A stretch of DNA of 34,753 nt from Clostridia bacterium (GCA_017436885.1 JAFSCG010000030.1:1-34753); one strand, 5' to 3'. Shown: positions 16,017 to 24,354, numbered from the stretch's first letter. Numbers and translations are program-made. The notes: generated by a model from the sequence alone, not told the origin.

Positions 16017-16448
16017 TTATTTCAGTTTATTTACAAAATATTCAACGGCCTCGGCATAACCCTTGATGCCATGACCTGCAATTTTTTTCTCTGCATAGAG
16101 GGAAACGTAGGAGAATTTGCGGAATTCCTCGCGGTTATCCACGTCGGAGATGTGCACCTCTGCGGTGGGAATGGCAACTGCCTTCAGCGCGTCGAGGATG
16201 GCAACGCTGGTGTGGGTGTAGCCGCCGGGGTTGATAACGATGGCGTCAAAAACGCCGTATGCACCCTGTATCTTATCCACGATATCACCCTCGTGATTGG
16301 ATTGGTACAGCTCACATTCACAGCCAAGCTCCTTGCAGCTTTTTTCAACGTAGGCGCAAAGGTCGGCGTAGGTGGTCCTTCCGTAGATATCGGGCTCGCG
16401 GATACCAAGCATATTGAGGTTTGGTCCGTTAATAACAAGTATCTTCAC
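16017..16448 (-). CDS. aroQ: 3-dehydroquinate dehydratase, type II
   Basis: At 143 residues this has the size of the dodecameric type II dehydroquinase, third step of the shikimate pathway. The active-site tyrosine lies in NGPNLNMLGIREPDIYGRTTY, followed by the substrate-loop region and INPGGYTHTSVAILDAL (Asn and His). The C-terminal segment SLYAEKKIAGHGIKGY completes the fold. It overlaps the end of aroE-aroK by 20 bases. Confidence 0.98.
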   Translation of the reverse strand: MKILVINGPNLNMLGIREPDIYGRTTYADLCAYVEKSCKELGCECELYQSNHEGDIVDKIQGAYGVFDAIVINPGGYTHTSVAILDALKAVAIPTAEVHISDVDNREEFRKFSYVSLYAEKKIAGHGIKGYAEAVEYFVNKLK

Positions 16449-17679
16449 GGTAATGCTCCTTTACTATTATTTCTGCGGTGTTTTCCGCTCCGCAGACCTT
16501 TACGGCGCAGTCGGAAAGTGCGCGGTACAGCGGCAGCCGCTTTTCGTACAGAGCGCCAACTCCGTAAAGATTGGATAGGGGACGCCCGTCAGTCGGCAGC
16601 TCGCAAAGGTCGCGGTCAAGGAAATATATGCGTGAGTTCTGCCGCAGGAGATCGGTATTTTCCTTTATGGTAACAACGCCGCCGCCCGTGGCTATCACCG
16701 CGTTTGTCATGGCGCCCGCTTTTTTCACTGCTTCCGTTTCGCGGCGGCGGAACTCCGCTTCGCCGTATTTTTCTATCAGCTCCGAGCAGGTCATGCCGTT
16801 TTCGGCTTCTATTATCTCGTCGGTGTCAACGAATTTGCGTCCGAGCTTTTCGGCAAGCAGCTTGCCCACGGTACTCTTTCCGCTTCCCGGCATGCCCACA
16901 AGGGTGATATTCAGCTTGTCCGCCTTAAAACTGCGGTACAGCTTTTCGGCTTCGTTTTCGTCTATCTGCTCGTCAAAGAACAGCTCGCACGCCCGCACTG
17001 CTTGGAAAAACAGCATATCAAGGCAGGATACTGCTTTAATGCCGCGCCGTTCCGCATCCAGAAGTATGGCGGTGCGGTAAGGGTTGTATATCAGATCCAC
17101 CACCGCTTCAAGGCGGTCAAAGCCCTCAAGGGACAGGGGGCTGCTTCCGTTATCGGGGTACATTCCCACGGGTGTGGTATTTACTATGATGTCCGCATCA
17201 CTGTGGAGCATCAGCACGTTTTTGTAATTCAGCTCGCCGTTGCGGGATACGGTATGTGCGGTGCCGCCGTGCTTTTTTGCGGCGTACAGCACGGTCTGTG
17301 CCGCGCCTCCGCTTCCAAGCACGAGTATTTTTTTGCCGCCGAACGATATTCCCGCTCTTGCCAGAGTCATTTCAAAGCCGTAGATATCTGTGTTGTAGCC
17401 GTAAAGCTTGCCGTTCTTTCTTACGACGGTGTTTACGGAGCCGATGACCCTGGCTTCCTCGGAAATGCCGTGCAGATAGGGCATTACCGTCTTTTTGTAG
17501 GGGATGGTTACGTTTATTCCGTCAAATCCGCTTTCAAGGAACTCGCCGACCTTATCCTCCTCCACTTCAAACAGCTTGTAGCTGTGGTCTCCCAGCATTG
17601 CGTGTATGGCGGGGGAGTGGCTGTGCTTAAGCGTCCTTCCAAGCAGACCGGAACGAAAATTATTCTTTCCTGTCAGCAT
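16429..17679 (-). CDS. aroE-aroK: Fused shikimate dehydrogenase - shikimate kinase
   Basis: One 416-residue frame carries two pathway enzymes. Residues about 1-250 are shikimate dehydrogenase: HSHSPAIHAML (substrate), NVTIPYKK with the catalytic Lys62, YNTD with Asp98, and the NADP loop LGSGGAAQT at 121-129. Residues about 256-416 are shikimate kinase: Walker A GMPGSGKST at 262-270, VDTDEIIE, FRRRE and TGGGVV. Together they reduce 3-dehydroshikimate and phosphorylate shikimate. The linker is short (about 250-256). All key motifs are present. The gene overlaps aroC-pheA by 7 bases and aroQ by 20 bases. Confidence 0.96.
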   Translation of the reverse strand: MLTGKNNFRSGLLGRTLKHSHSPAIHAMLGDHSYKLFEVEEDKVGEFLESGFDGINVTIPYKKTVMPYLHGISEEARVIGSVNTVVRKNGKLYGYNTDIYGFEMTLARAGISFGGKKILVLGSGGAAQTVLYAAKKHGGTAHTVSRNGELNYKNVLMLHSDADIIVNTTPVGMYPDNGSSPLSLEGFDRLEAVVDLIYNPYRTAILLDAERRGIKAVSCLDMLFFQAVRACELFFDEQIDENEAEKLYRSFKADKLNITLVGMPGSGKSTVGKLLAEKLGRKFVDTDEIIEAENGMTCSELIEKYGEAEFRRRETEAVKKAGAMTNAVIATGGGVVTIKENTDLLRQNSRIYFLDRDLCELPTDGRPLSNLYGVGALYEKRLPLYRALSDCAVKVCGAENTAEIIVKEHYREDTCY

Positions 17680-19910
17680 AGCGCCTCCGGATAGGTTCCG
17701 AGCCAGCGGAACACCGTGCCGTATTCCTCGACGGAGGTGAGCGCCTCTCCAAGGGCGGGAGAATCCGCAGGCTCCTCAAGAGATAGGTAAAATCCCGATG
17801 CACCGTCGGCAAGGGGCATAGATTCCAGCTTTTTGATGTTTATATCAAAGGTATATATTCTGGTAAGCAGAGATGCAAGTGCACCCGGCTCGTTTTTCGT
17901 GGATGCTATAACGTCGGTGATAACGGAGTTTTCGTATATCTCCGGCTCCTTTGAGATGCAAACGAATCTCGTGCGGTTTCCGCTGTTGTCCTGCACGCTT
18001 TCCTTAAGCACGTCAAGACCGTATATCTCGGCACAGGAGAGGGAGGATAGTGCGGCAACGTCACCTCTGCCGCTTTCCGCCACCATCCTTGCCGCAAGGG
18101 CGGTATTGGGACAATAGGTCAGCTTTACGTTGCCAAGCGTCTTCAAAAATGCGGAGCATTGGTTGATCGCCTGCTCGTGGCTGTATACCTCTTTTATGTC
18201 GGATATATCTGTTCCCTTGGGTGCCAGCAGGTTGTGCTCAACTCCTACGTAAGCGGAGCGAACGATGTATACGGGATGCTTCAGCAGCAGGGAATAAATG
18301 CCCGTTACCGCTCCTGCGGTACTGTTTTCAATGGGGAGCACTCCGTATCTGCATTCGCCACTTTCCACAGCTTCTACTACGGAAAGGAAGCTGGGCTTGA
18401 AGGTAAGCTTTGGCTCTGCCACCATCTTTCTTGCCGCCGCCTCGGAGAATGCGCCGCTGACGCCCTGTACGCATACCGTTGCCTCGGTGGGGAAGGGCGT
18501 ATCCTTTGTGGCTTCAAGGGCGGCACTCAGCTTTTTTGCTTCGCTTCCGCAGCCGCCGAGCATTTTGTGCTGACGCGCACGGCTGACGGAAAGCAGCGTG
18601 CTGTACAGCACGTGGGCGTATCCGCCAAGCTCATCGCCCGCAAGCTTTTCTATCTTGTCAAGCAGCTGCTTTTCTCTTGCTGAGTCAAGCACCGGAAGGC
18701 CGCGTTGCTTTTTATATTCCGCAACGCCAAGGGTTATATCCATTCGTTCGCAGAAGGTCTCCACTATTTTGCGGTCACAACGGTCTATCTGCTCGCGCAG
18801 CAGGGAAAGATCGGTGACCTCGGCACTTTTGGGTGCTTTGTCAAGGAGGATATCCGTGATAGCGACCGCAACGGCCGCCTCAACAGCCGCAACGGCACGG
18901 AATACGATGCAGGGATCGTGCCGTCCGCCAACTCTTATTTTCCTTGCCTCGAGGGACGAGATGGAAACGCTGTCCTGCTCCTTGGCAATGGATGGAGTCG
19001 GCTTTATTGCGGCTCTGCAGATAACGGGCATTCCGTTTGTCATGCCGCCGAGTATGCCGCCGCAGTTATTGGTTTTTGTAACAATTTTTCCGTTTTTAAC
19101 TGAAAATGGGTCGTTGTTCTCCGAGCCCCTCATTGCGGCGGCGGCAAAGCCGGCTCCAAACTCCACGCCCTTAACGGCGGGTATGGAATACAGCGCGGAG
19201 GATATCCTGCCTTCAACTCCGGCAAACATATGCTCGCCGTGGCCCGCATCAATGCCGATGACCGCGCACTCGATAATGCCGCCAAGGGAATCTCCGTCTG
19301 CCTTAGCTCTTGCAACGGCATCTAGCATCATTTCTGCCTTGCCTGTGTCAAGCACTGCGATCTCCTTGTCCTTTAGTGCCTCTGCCTCGGTCCTTCCCAC
19401 GTTGACGGGGTCAAACGGAGTGTCGTTTACGTCGGCAACGGAGTATACGTGGGCAAGCACCTCAATTCCGAGAGTTTTCAGATACTGCTTGCAAAGTCCG
19501 CCCGCGATGCAGTAGGGCGCCGTCAGCCTGCCGGAAAAGTGACCGCCTCCGCTGATATTTACGTCTTTGCCGTATTTCATTACGGCAGTATAGTCCGCGT
19601 GGCCGGGACGTGGTACGTCGTTATAGCTGTAGTCGGAGGGACGCATATCCTTGTTGTATATGACCGCGTGGATAGGTCCGCCGGTGGTCCTGCCGTTAAC
19701 TATGCCGGAGGAAAAAACGGGTCTGTCCGCTTCCTTTCTTGCGGTGGAGTGGGGACCCTTTCCCGGTGCGCGGCGCGCAAGAAATGCCGCGAGCTCGTCC
19801 ATATCGATCTCTATATCCGCGGGAAAGCCCTCAAGCTTCATGGATATGGATGGATCGTGGGAGCCGCCGTCCACGTAAAGATTTAAATTGTTTCCGTATG
19901 AAGTGCTCAT
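17673..19910 (-). CDS. aroC-pheA: Fused chorismate synthase - chorismate mutase - prephenate dehydratase - ACT
   Basis: A single 745-residue frame joins four domains. Residues 1-358 are chorismate synthase (YGNNLNLYVDGGSH, RPGHADYT at 101-108, SGGGHFSGRLTAP at 120-132, and RVGGRHDPC at 326-334). About 364-452 is an AroQ-type chorismate mutase, with Arg372, Arg389, Lys400, Arg412 and Glu413 matching the catalytic set. About 475-655 is prephenate dehydratase, with NRTRFV at 645-650. About 663-742 is an ACT domain with the GAL motif (EPGALASLL) and ESMP where the Phe-binding motif is normally ESRP. The protein would make chorismate from EPSP and carry it on to phenylpyruvate. It overlaps aroA by 4 bases (ATGA). 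Confidence 0.95.
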   Translation of the reverse strand: MSTSYGNNLNLYVDGGSHDPSISMKLEGFPADIEIDMDELAAFLARRAPGKGPHSTARKEADRPVFSSGIVNGRTTGGPIHAVIYNKDMRPSDYSYNDVPRPGHADYTAVMKYGKDVNISGGGHFSGRLTAPYCIAGGLCKQYLKTLGIEVLAHVYSVADVNDTPFDPVNVGRTEAEALKDKEIAVLDTGKAEMMLDAVARAKADGDSLGGIIECAVIGIDAGHGEHMFAGVEGRISSALYSIPAVKGVEFGAGFAAAAMRGSENNDPFSVKNGKIVTKTNNCGGILGGMTNGMPVICRAAIKPTPSIAKEQDSVSISSLEARKIRVGGRHDPCIVFRAVAAVEAAVAVAITDILLDKAPKSAEVTDLSLLREQIDRCDRKIVETFCERMDITLGVAEYKKQRGLPVLDSAREKQLLDKIEKLAGDELGGYAHVLYSTLLSVSRARQHKMLGGCGSEAKKLSAALEATKDTPFPTEATVCVQGVSGAFSEAAARKMVAEPKLTFKPSFLSVVEAVESGECRYGVLPIENSTAGAVTGIYSLLLKHPVYIVRSAYVGVEHNLLAPKGTDISDIKEVYSHEQAINQCSAFLKTLGNVKLTYCPNTALAARMVAESGRGDVAALSSLSCAEIYGLDVLKESVQDNSGNRTRFVCISKEPEIYENSVITDVIASTKNEPGALASLLTRIYTFDINIKKLESMPLADGASGFYLSLEEPADSPALGEALTSVEEYGTVFRWLGTYPEALC

Positions 19911-21142
19911 ATCAGTTCCTCGAATTCATTCCAGAAGGTTGGATAAGATTTATCTGCACATTGTGCGTTCTTTATCGTGACGCAACCGTCGGCAAAGCAC
20001 GCGGCAACAGCCGCACTCATAGCTATCCTGTGGTCGTTTTCACTTTCCGCAATGCCTCCCGAGAGAGAGCTGTGATATACGGTAAGACCGTCCGCGTGCT
20101 CCTCTGCTTTACCCCCGAGAGCCGTAATAAGGCTCTTAGTGGCGGTAAGTCTGTCGCTTTCCTTAAGTCTGAGCCTTGCGGCATTAATGAATTCCGTTTT
20201 TCCCTCTGCCTTCAGTGCAGTTACGGCAAGCACCGGCACAAGGTCGGGGATATTACTGCAATCAACGGTGCAGCCGTGCAGATCGGATGGATGGGCTGTA
20301 ACGGAGGAACCCTCAACCGTTATATTTGCTCCCATAGCGCGGAGCACGTCAATAACCGCTTTGTCACCTTGTGTGCTGTTGGTATCAAGACCGTTTACCG
20401 TGACCGCACGTCTTCCCGTTACGCCGATGCAGATGGGAAATGCGGCCCCGGACCAATCTCCGCCAACGGAAAGAGGAGTTGGGCATTGAAGCGGTAATGC
20501 GGACTTAACGGTGTATGCTTCGCTATTTTCAGAGATATTACCGCCGCAGGAGTTTATCACCTTTACCGTCATATCTATGTAGGGCTTGCTCTCGGTTTTG
20601 CCCGTAACGGTAAGCTTTCCGCCCGCAACCGTCAGAGCAAACAGCATTCCGCTGATAAACTGGGAGGAAACGTTGCCTGCTATCGACCAATTCAGATCCT
20701 TTGGTAGGGAGCCTGCAACCGTCAGCACGTCGCCGTTTTTGATAACGGAAACGCCTCGCTCCTCAAGCATTGTGTCAAGGGGGGAGAGGGGCCTTTCGGG
20801 CAGACGGCCGTGCATCTTTATTTCGGTTTTACAGCCAAGGGCGGCGCACAGAGGGATCATAAATCGCAGTGTGGTTCCCGATTCGCCGCAGTCGCATTTC
20901 GCGCTTGAGGGAACCGTTTTTATGGGCTGCACGGTATAACCGTCGTTTTCATAATCAAGCCTTGCGCCAAGAGCGTTAAGGCATCTTGCGGTTGCCTCTA
21001 TGTCCTTATTTACGGCGGGGCAGGGAATGAACGCGTCCTCTCTGCCAAGGGCGGCGCATATCATGGCGCGGTGCACCTCGCTTTTGGATGGAACTGCCGC
21101 CACCGTCGCTTTGAAGCGAGGGGATCTTAAAGTAATGTCCAT
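19907..21142 (-). CDS. aroA: 3-phosphoshikimate 1-carboxyvinyltransferase (EPSP synthase)
   Basis: The ATG at 21142 is preferred: AAAGGAAA sits just upstream, and the alternative GTG at 21157 overlaps the aroB stop. The 411-residue product transfers enolpyruvate from PEP to shikimate-3-phosphate. Signatures are PSKSEVHRAMICAAL near the N terminus, SGTTLRFMIPL, and the C-terminal IPDLVPVLAVTALKAEGKTEFINAARLRLKESDRL with the catalytic Asp and the conserved Arg and Lys. The stop overlaps the next start as ATGA, indicating translational coupling. Confidence 0.97.
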   Translation of the reverse strand: MDITLRSPRFKATVAAVPSKSEVHRAMICAALGREDAFIPCPAVNKDIEATARCLNALGARLDYENDGYTVQPIKTVPSSAKCDCGESGTTLRFMIPLCAALGCKTEIKMHGRLPERPLSPLDTMLEERGVSVIKNGDVLTVAGSLPKDLNWSIAGNVSSQFISGMLFALTVAGGKLTVTGKTESKPYIDMTVKVINSCGGNISENSEAYTVKSALPLQCPTPLSVGGDWSGAAFPICIGVTGRRAVTVNGLDTNSTQGDKAVIDVLRAMGANITVEGSSVTAHPSDLHGCTVDCSNIPDLVPVLAVTALKAEGKTEFINAARLRLKESDRLTATKSLITALGGKAEEHADGLTVYHSSLSGGIAESENDHRIAMSAAVAACFADGCVTIKNAQCADKSYPTFWNEFEELI

Positions 21143-21153
21143 GGGCTTTCCTT

Positions 21154-22194
21154 TCACATTCCCTGTCTGACGATGTGCACAAGCTCGTCCGTGCCGTGCT
21201 TTTTGCGTACCGTGTTGCCAAGTCCCAGTGGAACTATCAGATCCACCGTGCCGCCCTCGCGCTTTTTATCTCCAAGTGCCGCCGCGGCAATATCCTCGGG
21301 TGCAAGGTCGGTGCTTGTGGGCAGATCGTATTTTTTCAGCACGTCAAGCAGGGAGGTAAGCACGCTTGCGTCGCAAAGTCCTTCGTTTACCGCATATCGG
21401 GTGATGATGCACATGCCGATGGCAACAGCCTGTCCGTGCCCGAGGGTAAAATTCGAGAGCCGCTCTATTGCGTGTCCGAAGGTGTGTCCGAGATTGAGAA
21501 GGCGGCGCACGCCGTTGTCAAATTCGTCTTCCTCCACCTTGTCGCGCTTATCGCATACGCATTCGTATACCAGCGCATCCACGTCGTTTTTGCTTATAAG
21601 CTCAAAAATTACGGGGCGGTCTATCATTCCGTATTTGATAACCTCTGCCATGCCGCAGGAATACTGCTGTGGGGGCAGGGTGTTCAGGGTATCCGTGTCG
21701 CATATAACGAGGGAGGGCTGACAAAAGGCTCCGCAAAGGTTTTTGCCATCGGGCAGGTCAACTGCCGTTTTGCCTCCCACGGAGGAATCCACCATCGCAA
21801 GCAACGTGGTGGGGATCTGTACGTATTTGATGCCGCGCAGGTAGGTTGCCGCCGCAAAGCCCGCCATATCGCCCGTAACGCCGCCGCCAAGGGCAACGAT
21901 AATGTCAGTTCTGGTCAGCGGTACCGATGCAAGCTTGCGCCAGAGGGCAAACAGCGTTTCGGGGGTCTTGCTTTCCTCGCCTGCCGGGAAAATAAATTCA
22001 TTTACCGTAAAGCCCGATCTTTCAAGAGAGGTCTTTACGGTGTCAAGATACAAGGGAGCAACGTTCGTGTCGCTGACGATGCAGACCGCAGAGGGCGAAA
22101 AATACCGAAGCAGGGTATCTCCGCATTTCTTTATTCCGCCTCTTTCTATGATGACCTCATAGCTTTTTGAGGCATTTACTTCCACTTTATACAT
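21154..22194 (-). CDS. aroB: 3-dehydroquinate synthase
   Basis: The 346-residue protein converts DAHP to 3-dehydroquinate with NAD+ and a divalent metal. Conserved blocks are ALGGGVTGDMAGFAAATYLRGIKYVQIPTTLLAMVDSSVGGKTAVD (NAD and substrate site), CGMAEVIKYGMI, and NLGHTFGHAIE with metal-binding histidines. The start overlaps the tyrA stop by 8 bases, and the stop lies 11 bases upstream of the aroA ATG. Confidence 0.98.
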   Translation of the reverse strand: MYKVEVNASKSYEVIIERGGIKKCGDTLLRYFSPSAVCIVSDTNVAPLYLDTVKTSLERSGFTVNEFIFPAGEESKTPETLFALWRKLASVPLTRTDIIVALGGGVTGDMAGFAAATYLRGIKYVQIPTTLLAMVDSSVGGKTAVDLPDGKNLCGAFCQPSLVICDTDTLNTLPPQQYSCGMAEVIKYGMIDRPVIFELISKNDVDALVYECVCDKRDKVEEDEFDNGVRRLLNLGHTFGHAIERLSNFTLGHGQAVAIGMCIITRYAVNEGLCDASVLTSLLDVLKKYDLPTSTDLAPEDIAAAALGDKKREGGTVDLIVPLGLGNTVRKKHGTDELVHIVRQGM

Positions 22195-23023
22195 TGCCGT
22201 CCGTCTCCTCTTTTATTATCCTGCCTTCCCGCAGCAGGCTTCGCAGGGTGTTTGCGTCTTTTTCCTCGATGGCTTTTTTGTATTCCGTAAGGGAGGATAT
22301 AATGCCGTCCAGCTCCGCGCCAAGGCAGTCGGCGTTTTGGAGAAACAGCTCCGTCCACATATTTTCGTCCAGCTTTGCAACACGGGTCAGATCCTTGTAC
22401 GAGCCTGCGGAAAAGCCGTGATGCATTCGCGCCGTGGGGCTTTTAACGTAAGCGTTTGATACAACGTGGGCAAGCTGGGAGGTGTAGGCTATCATTTTGT
22501 CGTGCTCATAGGGATCGCACAGAGTAAATCTGCCGAAGTGGGCAGGGGCAAGCAGGGCCTTTACCTCGTTTATAAAGTCCTCACTTTCTCCCTCCCTTGG
22601 AACCAATACCATGGAAGCGTCCTTAAAAAGGTCAGCACGGCTGTAATGAATGCCGGAAAAGTGAAGGCCCGCCATTGGGTGGGTGCCGCAGAAGCGGAAG
22701 CCGTGCTCCTTTGCAAGTCGGTAGCCCGCCTCGCAAACGTCGCGCTTTGTGCCGCATATATCTATTACCGTGCATTTTTCTCCAACCAAGGGGGCGATGC
22801 TTTCAAGATAAGCTATTGCGGTCTGCGGACACAGGGCAATAATGAGCAGATCGCAGGATGCAATATCCGCATCGCCGTACGTCCCGTCGCATATTCCGTT
22901 TTGTATGGCAAAGCTCATGGTGCTTTCGTTTATATCTCTGCCGAGCACGGTGTGTCCCTCGGCCTTGTACGCTCGGGCAAATGAGCCGCCAATAAGGCCA
23001 AGCCCGCATATTGCAATCTTCAT
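22187..23023 (-). CDS. tyrA: Prephenate dehydrogenase
   Basis: The start is set at ATG 23023, preceded by GGAGGCGTA; ten codons of open frame before it overlap the leader terminator. The 278-residue product oxidatively decarboxylates prephenate to 4-hydroxyphenylpyruvate. The NAD site is MKIAICGLGLIGGS at the very N terminus and the catalytic histidine is in FCGTHPMAGLHFSG. There is no mutase or ACT domain, so the mutase activity must come from the AroC-CM-PDT fusion. As first gene after the attenuator it is the most direct target of the Tyr/Phe control. Confidence 0.95.
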   Translation of the reverse strand: MKIAICGLGLIGGSFARAYKAEGHTVLGRDINESTMSFAIQNGICDGTYGDADIASCDLLIIALCPQTAIAYLESIAPLVGEKCTVIDICGTKRDVCEAGYRLAKEHGFRFCGTHPMAGLHFSGIHYSRADLFKDASMVLVPREGESEDFINEVKALLAPAHFGRFTLCDPYEHDKMIAYTSQLAHVVSNAYVKSPTARMHHGFSAGSYKDLTRVAKLDENMWTELFLQNADCLGAELDGIISSLTEYKKAIEEKDANTLRSLLREGRIIKEETDGNV

Positions 23024-23032
23024 TACGCCTCC

Positions 23033-23072
23033 GAATAAAACAAAAGGTGCCACAGCTTTTTACTGTGGCACC
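23033..23072 (-). terminator. Attenuator terminator of the aro operon leader
   Basis: GGTGCCACAG (23046-23055) pairs perfectly with CTGTGGCACC (23063-23072), followed on the minus strand by TTTTGTTTTATT. It lies between the leader ORF and tyrA, so it must be bypassed for operon expression. Confidence 0.9.
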
Positions 23073-23078
23073 AAAAAA

Positions 23079-23196
23079 CGATCAATACTTTTGATAACGC
23101 AGCAAAAAACCTTTACTTATTGTCGGAAAAAAAGTAAAAGTAAAAGTAATATGCTGCAAAAAGAGAAACGTGATTCATAACAGTTCACCTATCCTT
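23079..23196 (-). promoter_or_regulatory. Leader RNA of the aromatic operon with alternative pairings
   Basis: The Tyr/Phe codon run (TTTACTT repeats, 23132-23144) can pair with AAGTAAA at the end of the leader ORF (23112-23118), giving a candidate pause hairpin that a stalled ribosome would disrupt. GCAGCA of the Ala-Ala codons (23152-23157) can pair with TGCTGC just after the stop (23100-23105). AAAAGTA further down offers another partner for the TACTTTT repeats. These competing pairs precede the terminator. Which of them forms the true antiterminator needs a fold calculation. Confidence 0.65.
23113..23178 (-). CDS. Tyr/Phe-rich leader peptide (attenuation)
   Basis: A 21-codon ORF starts at ATG 23176-23178, with ATAGGTGA 6-13 bases upstream, and ends at TAA 23113-23115. 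Its core reads FAAYYFYFYFFSDN: four Tyr and five Phe codons in all, eight of them consecutive. This is the layout of amino acid biosynthetic leader peptides such as enterobacterial PheL. It is followed 40 bases later by an intrinsic terminator and then by tyrA and the whole aromatic operon. Stalling at Tyr or Phe codons when either charged tRNA is scarce would favour readthrough. The peptide itself need have no function. Confidence 0.88.
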   Translation of the reverse strand: MNHVSLFAAYYFYFYFFSDNK

Positions 23197-23202
23197 GGTT
23201 GC

Positions 23203-23231
23203 AGTATAGCACAAAGGAGCCGGAATGTCAA
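23203..23231 (-). promoter_or_regulatory. Sigma-A promoter of the aromatic operon
   Basis: TTGACA (23226-23231) and TATACT (23203-23208) are exactly 17 bases apart on the minus strand. The start near 23196 gives a leader of about 170 bases before tyrA. Confidence 0.9.
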
Positions 23232-23278
23232 TAGCAAAGCTCAAAATAATGCAAGATTTGGAAAACGAAATTGCATTT

Positions 23279-24259
23279 TTACAGTTCGGCAATGCCCGCC
23301 GCATCATGGAATGGGAACTTTGTCTGCGCGCCGATAACGGGTACGCCGTCATCGCCGATGGGCATCACGCATACCTCGCCCGATACCTGATAGCAGACGA
23401 TAAGATGCTTTCCGTCTGCGGTAAGCAGCATGTGGCGGGGCTTTTCGCCATCGCAGGGCAGGCGCTTTTTCTCGTAAAGCATTCCGTTTTCGTCAACGCC
23501 GAACACGATAAGCGACTCGCTGTAACGGTTTGCGCCGTATACGGTCTTCTCGTCGGGAGAGAGACAAATGGCGGAGCAATGGCTCTTTCCTTCAAATCCT
23601 GCAGGCAGGGTGGATATGCGCTGGCGGAGCTTCTTTTCGGGCATCTCGTAAACCAGCACCTCGTTCGAAAGCTCGGTGATAACGTACAGCAGGCTCTCGT
23701 CCTTGTTGTAAACGGCGTGACGGGGGTGCTGTCCCTTTTCGGTATATATCTTGTCCTTTATTTCTATTTCGCCGTCCTTTATGGAGTAGAAATAGATGAT
23801 ATCAAGACCTACGTTGGTGGCCATCAGAGTATCCTCTGCCTTATTAACGTGCACAAAATGTACTCGGCTGAGAACGTCCTTGTCGTCGGTTTCGGGCTCC
23901 TGATAGAGGGAAGCGGTCTTTGTAAACTTGCCCTCGTCGTTTATGGAAGCGTAAAGCAGGTGTCCCGTGCCCCAGCAAGCTCCGAATACCATCATGTTCT
24001 TTTCGGAGAAGCAAACGTGGCAAAGGTCGGTGCCCTCGAACTTTGCGCTGTCCAGAAGGCGGTAGCCTACTCCGTCCTTCATATAGGAATGAATATACGC
24101 GTAATCGGGTGTTTCCGTAACGGCAAACATGCGATCGCCGCAAACGGTAACGAAGCTGGGGGCTTCAACGGTATCGGACCAGATGACGTCGCCCTTTTCG
24201 TTGCATTTTATAAGATTGACTCTGCCTTTTTCGCCGTAGCCGGATATAAGTAATTCCAT
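23279..24259 (-). CDS. Lactonase-family seven-bladed beta-propeller (6-phosphogluconolactonase type)
   Basis: The 326-residue protein has the repeated strand pattern and length of the YkgB/Pgl beta-propeller lactonase family, with typical blocks GQHPRHAVYNKDESLLYVITELSNEVLVYE, SAICLSPDEKTVYGANRYSESLIVF and GEKPRHMLLTADGKHLIVCYQVSGEV. Members hydrolyse 6-phosphogluconolactone in the pentose phosphate pathway, though many have other substrates. No signal peptide is present, so it is cytosolic. It is a single gene with its own promoter; erythrose-4-phosphate from this pathway is a substrate of the neighbouring aro operon, which may be coincidence. Confidence 0.85.
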   Translation of the reverse strand: MELLISGYGEKGRVNLIKCNEKGDVIWSDTVEAPSFVTVCGDRMFAVTETPDYAYIHSYMKDGVGYRLLDSAKFEGTDLCHVCFSEKNMMVFGACWGTGHLLYASINDEGKFTKTASLYQEPETDDKDVLSRVHFVHVNKAEDTLMATNVGLDIIYFYSIKDGEIEIKDKIYTEKGQHPRHAVYNKDESLLYVITELSNEVLVYEMPEKKLRQRISTLPAGFEGKSHCSAICLSPDEKTVYGANRYSESLIVFGVDENGMLYEKKRLPCDGEKPRHMLLTADGKHLIVCYQVSGEVCVMPIGDDGVPVIGAQTKFPFHDAAGIAEL

Positions 24260-24287
24260 AATAAACTCCGAATGTATGTTTTTTTAC

Positions 24288-24316
24288 ATAATAACACAGT
24301 TGATATTTTTTTGCAA
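24288..24316 (-). promoter_or_regulatory. Promoter of the lactonase gene
   Basis: TTGCAA (24311-24316) and TATTAT (24288-24293) are 17 bases apart on the minus strand, with CGGAG before the ATG. Confidence 0.75.
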
Positions 24317-24320
24317 TAGA

Positions 24321-24343
24321 AAAGCCCGCTTTGTGCGGGCTTT
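24321..24343. terminator. Intrinsic terminator after the DUF1508 gene
   Basis: AAAGCCCGC and GCGGGCTTT form a compact hairpin with T runs available on both strands. It lies 12 bases past the DUF1508 stop and can end transcription in either direction. Confidence 0.88.
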
Positions 24344-24354
24344 TTCTGAATAAT

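Noticed and set aside
23079..23178. A T-box in front of tyrA
   Set aside because: The TGGTACC-type T-box core is absent; the Tyr/Phe-rich ORF and terminator explain the region better.
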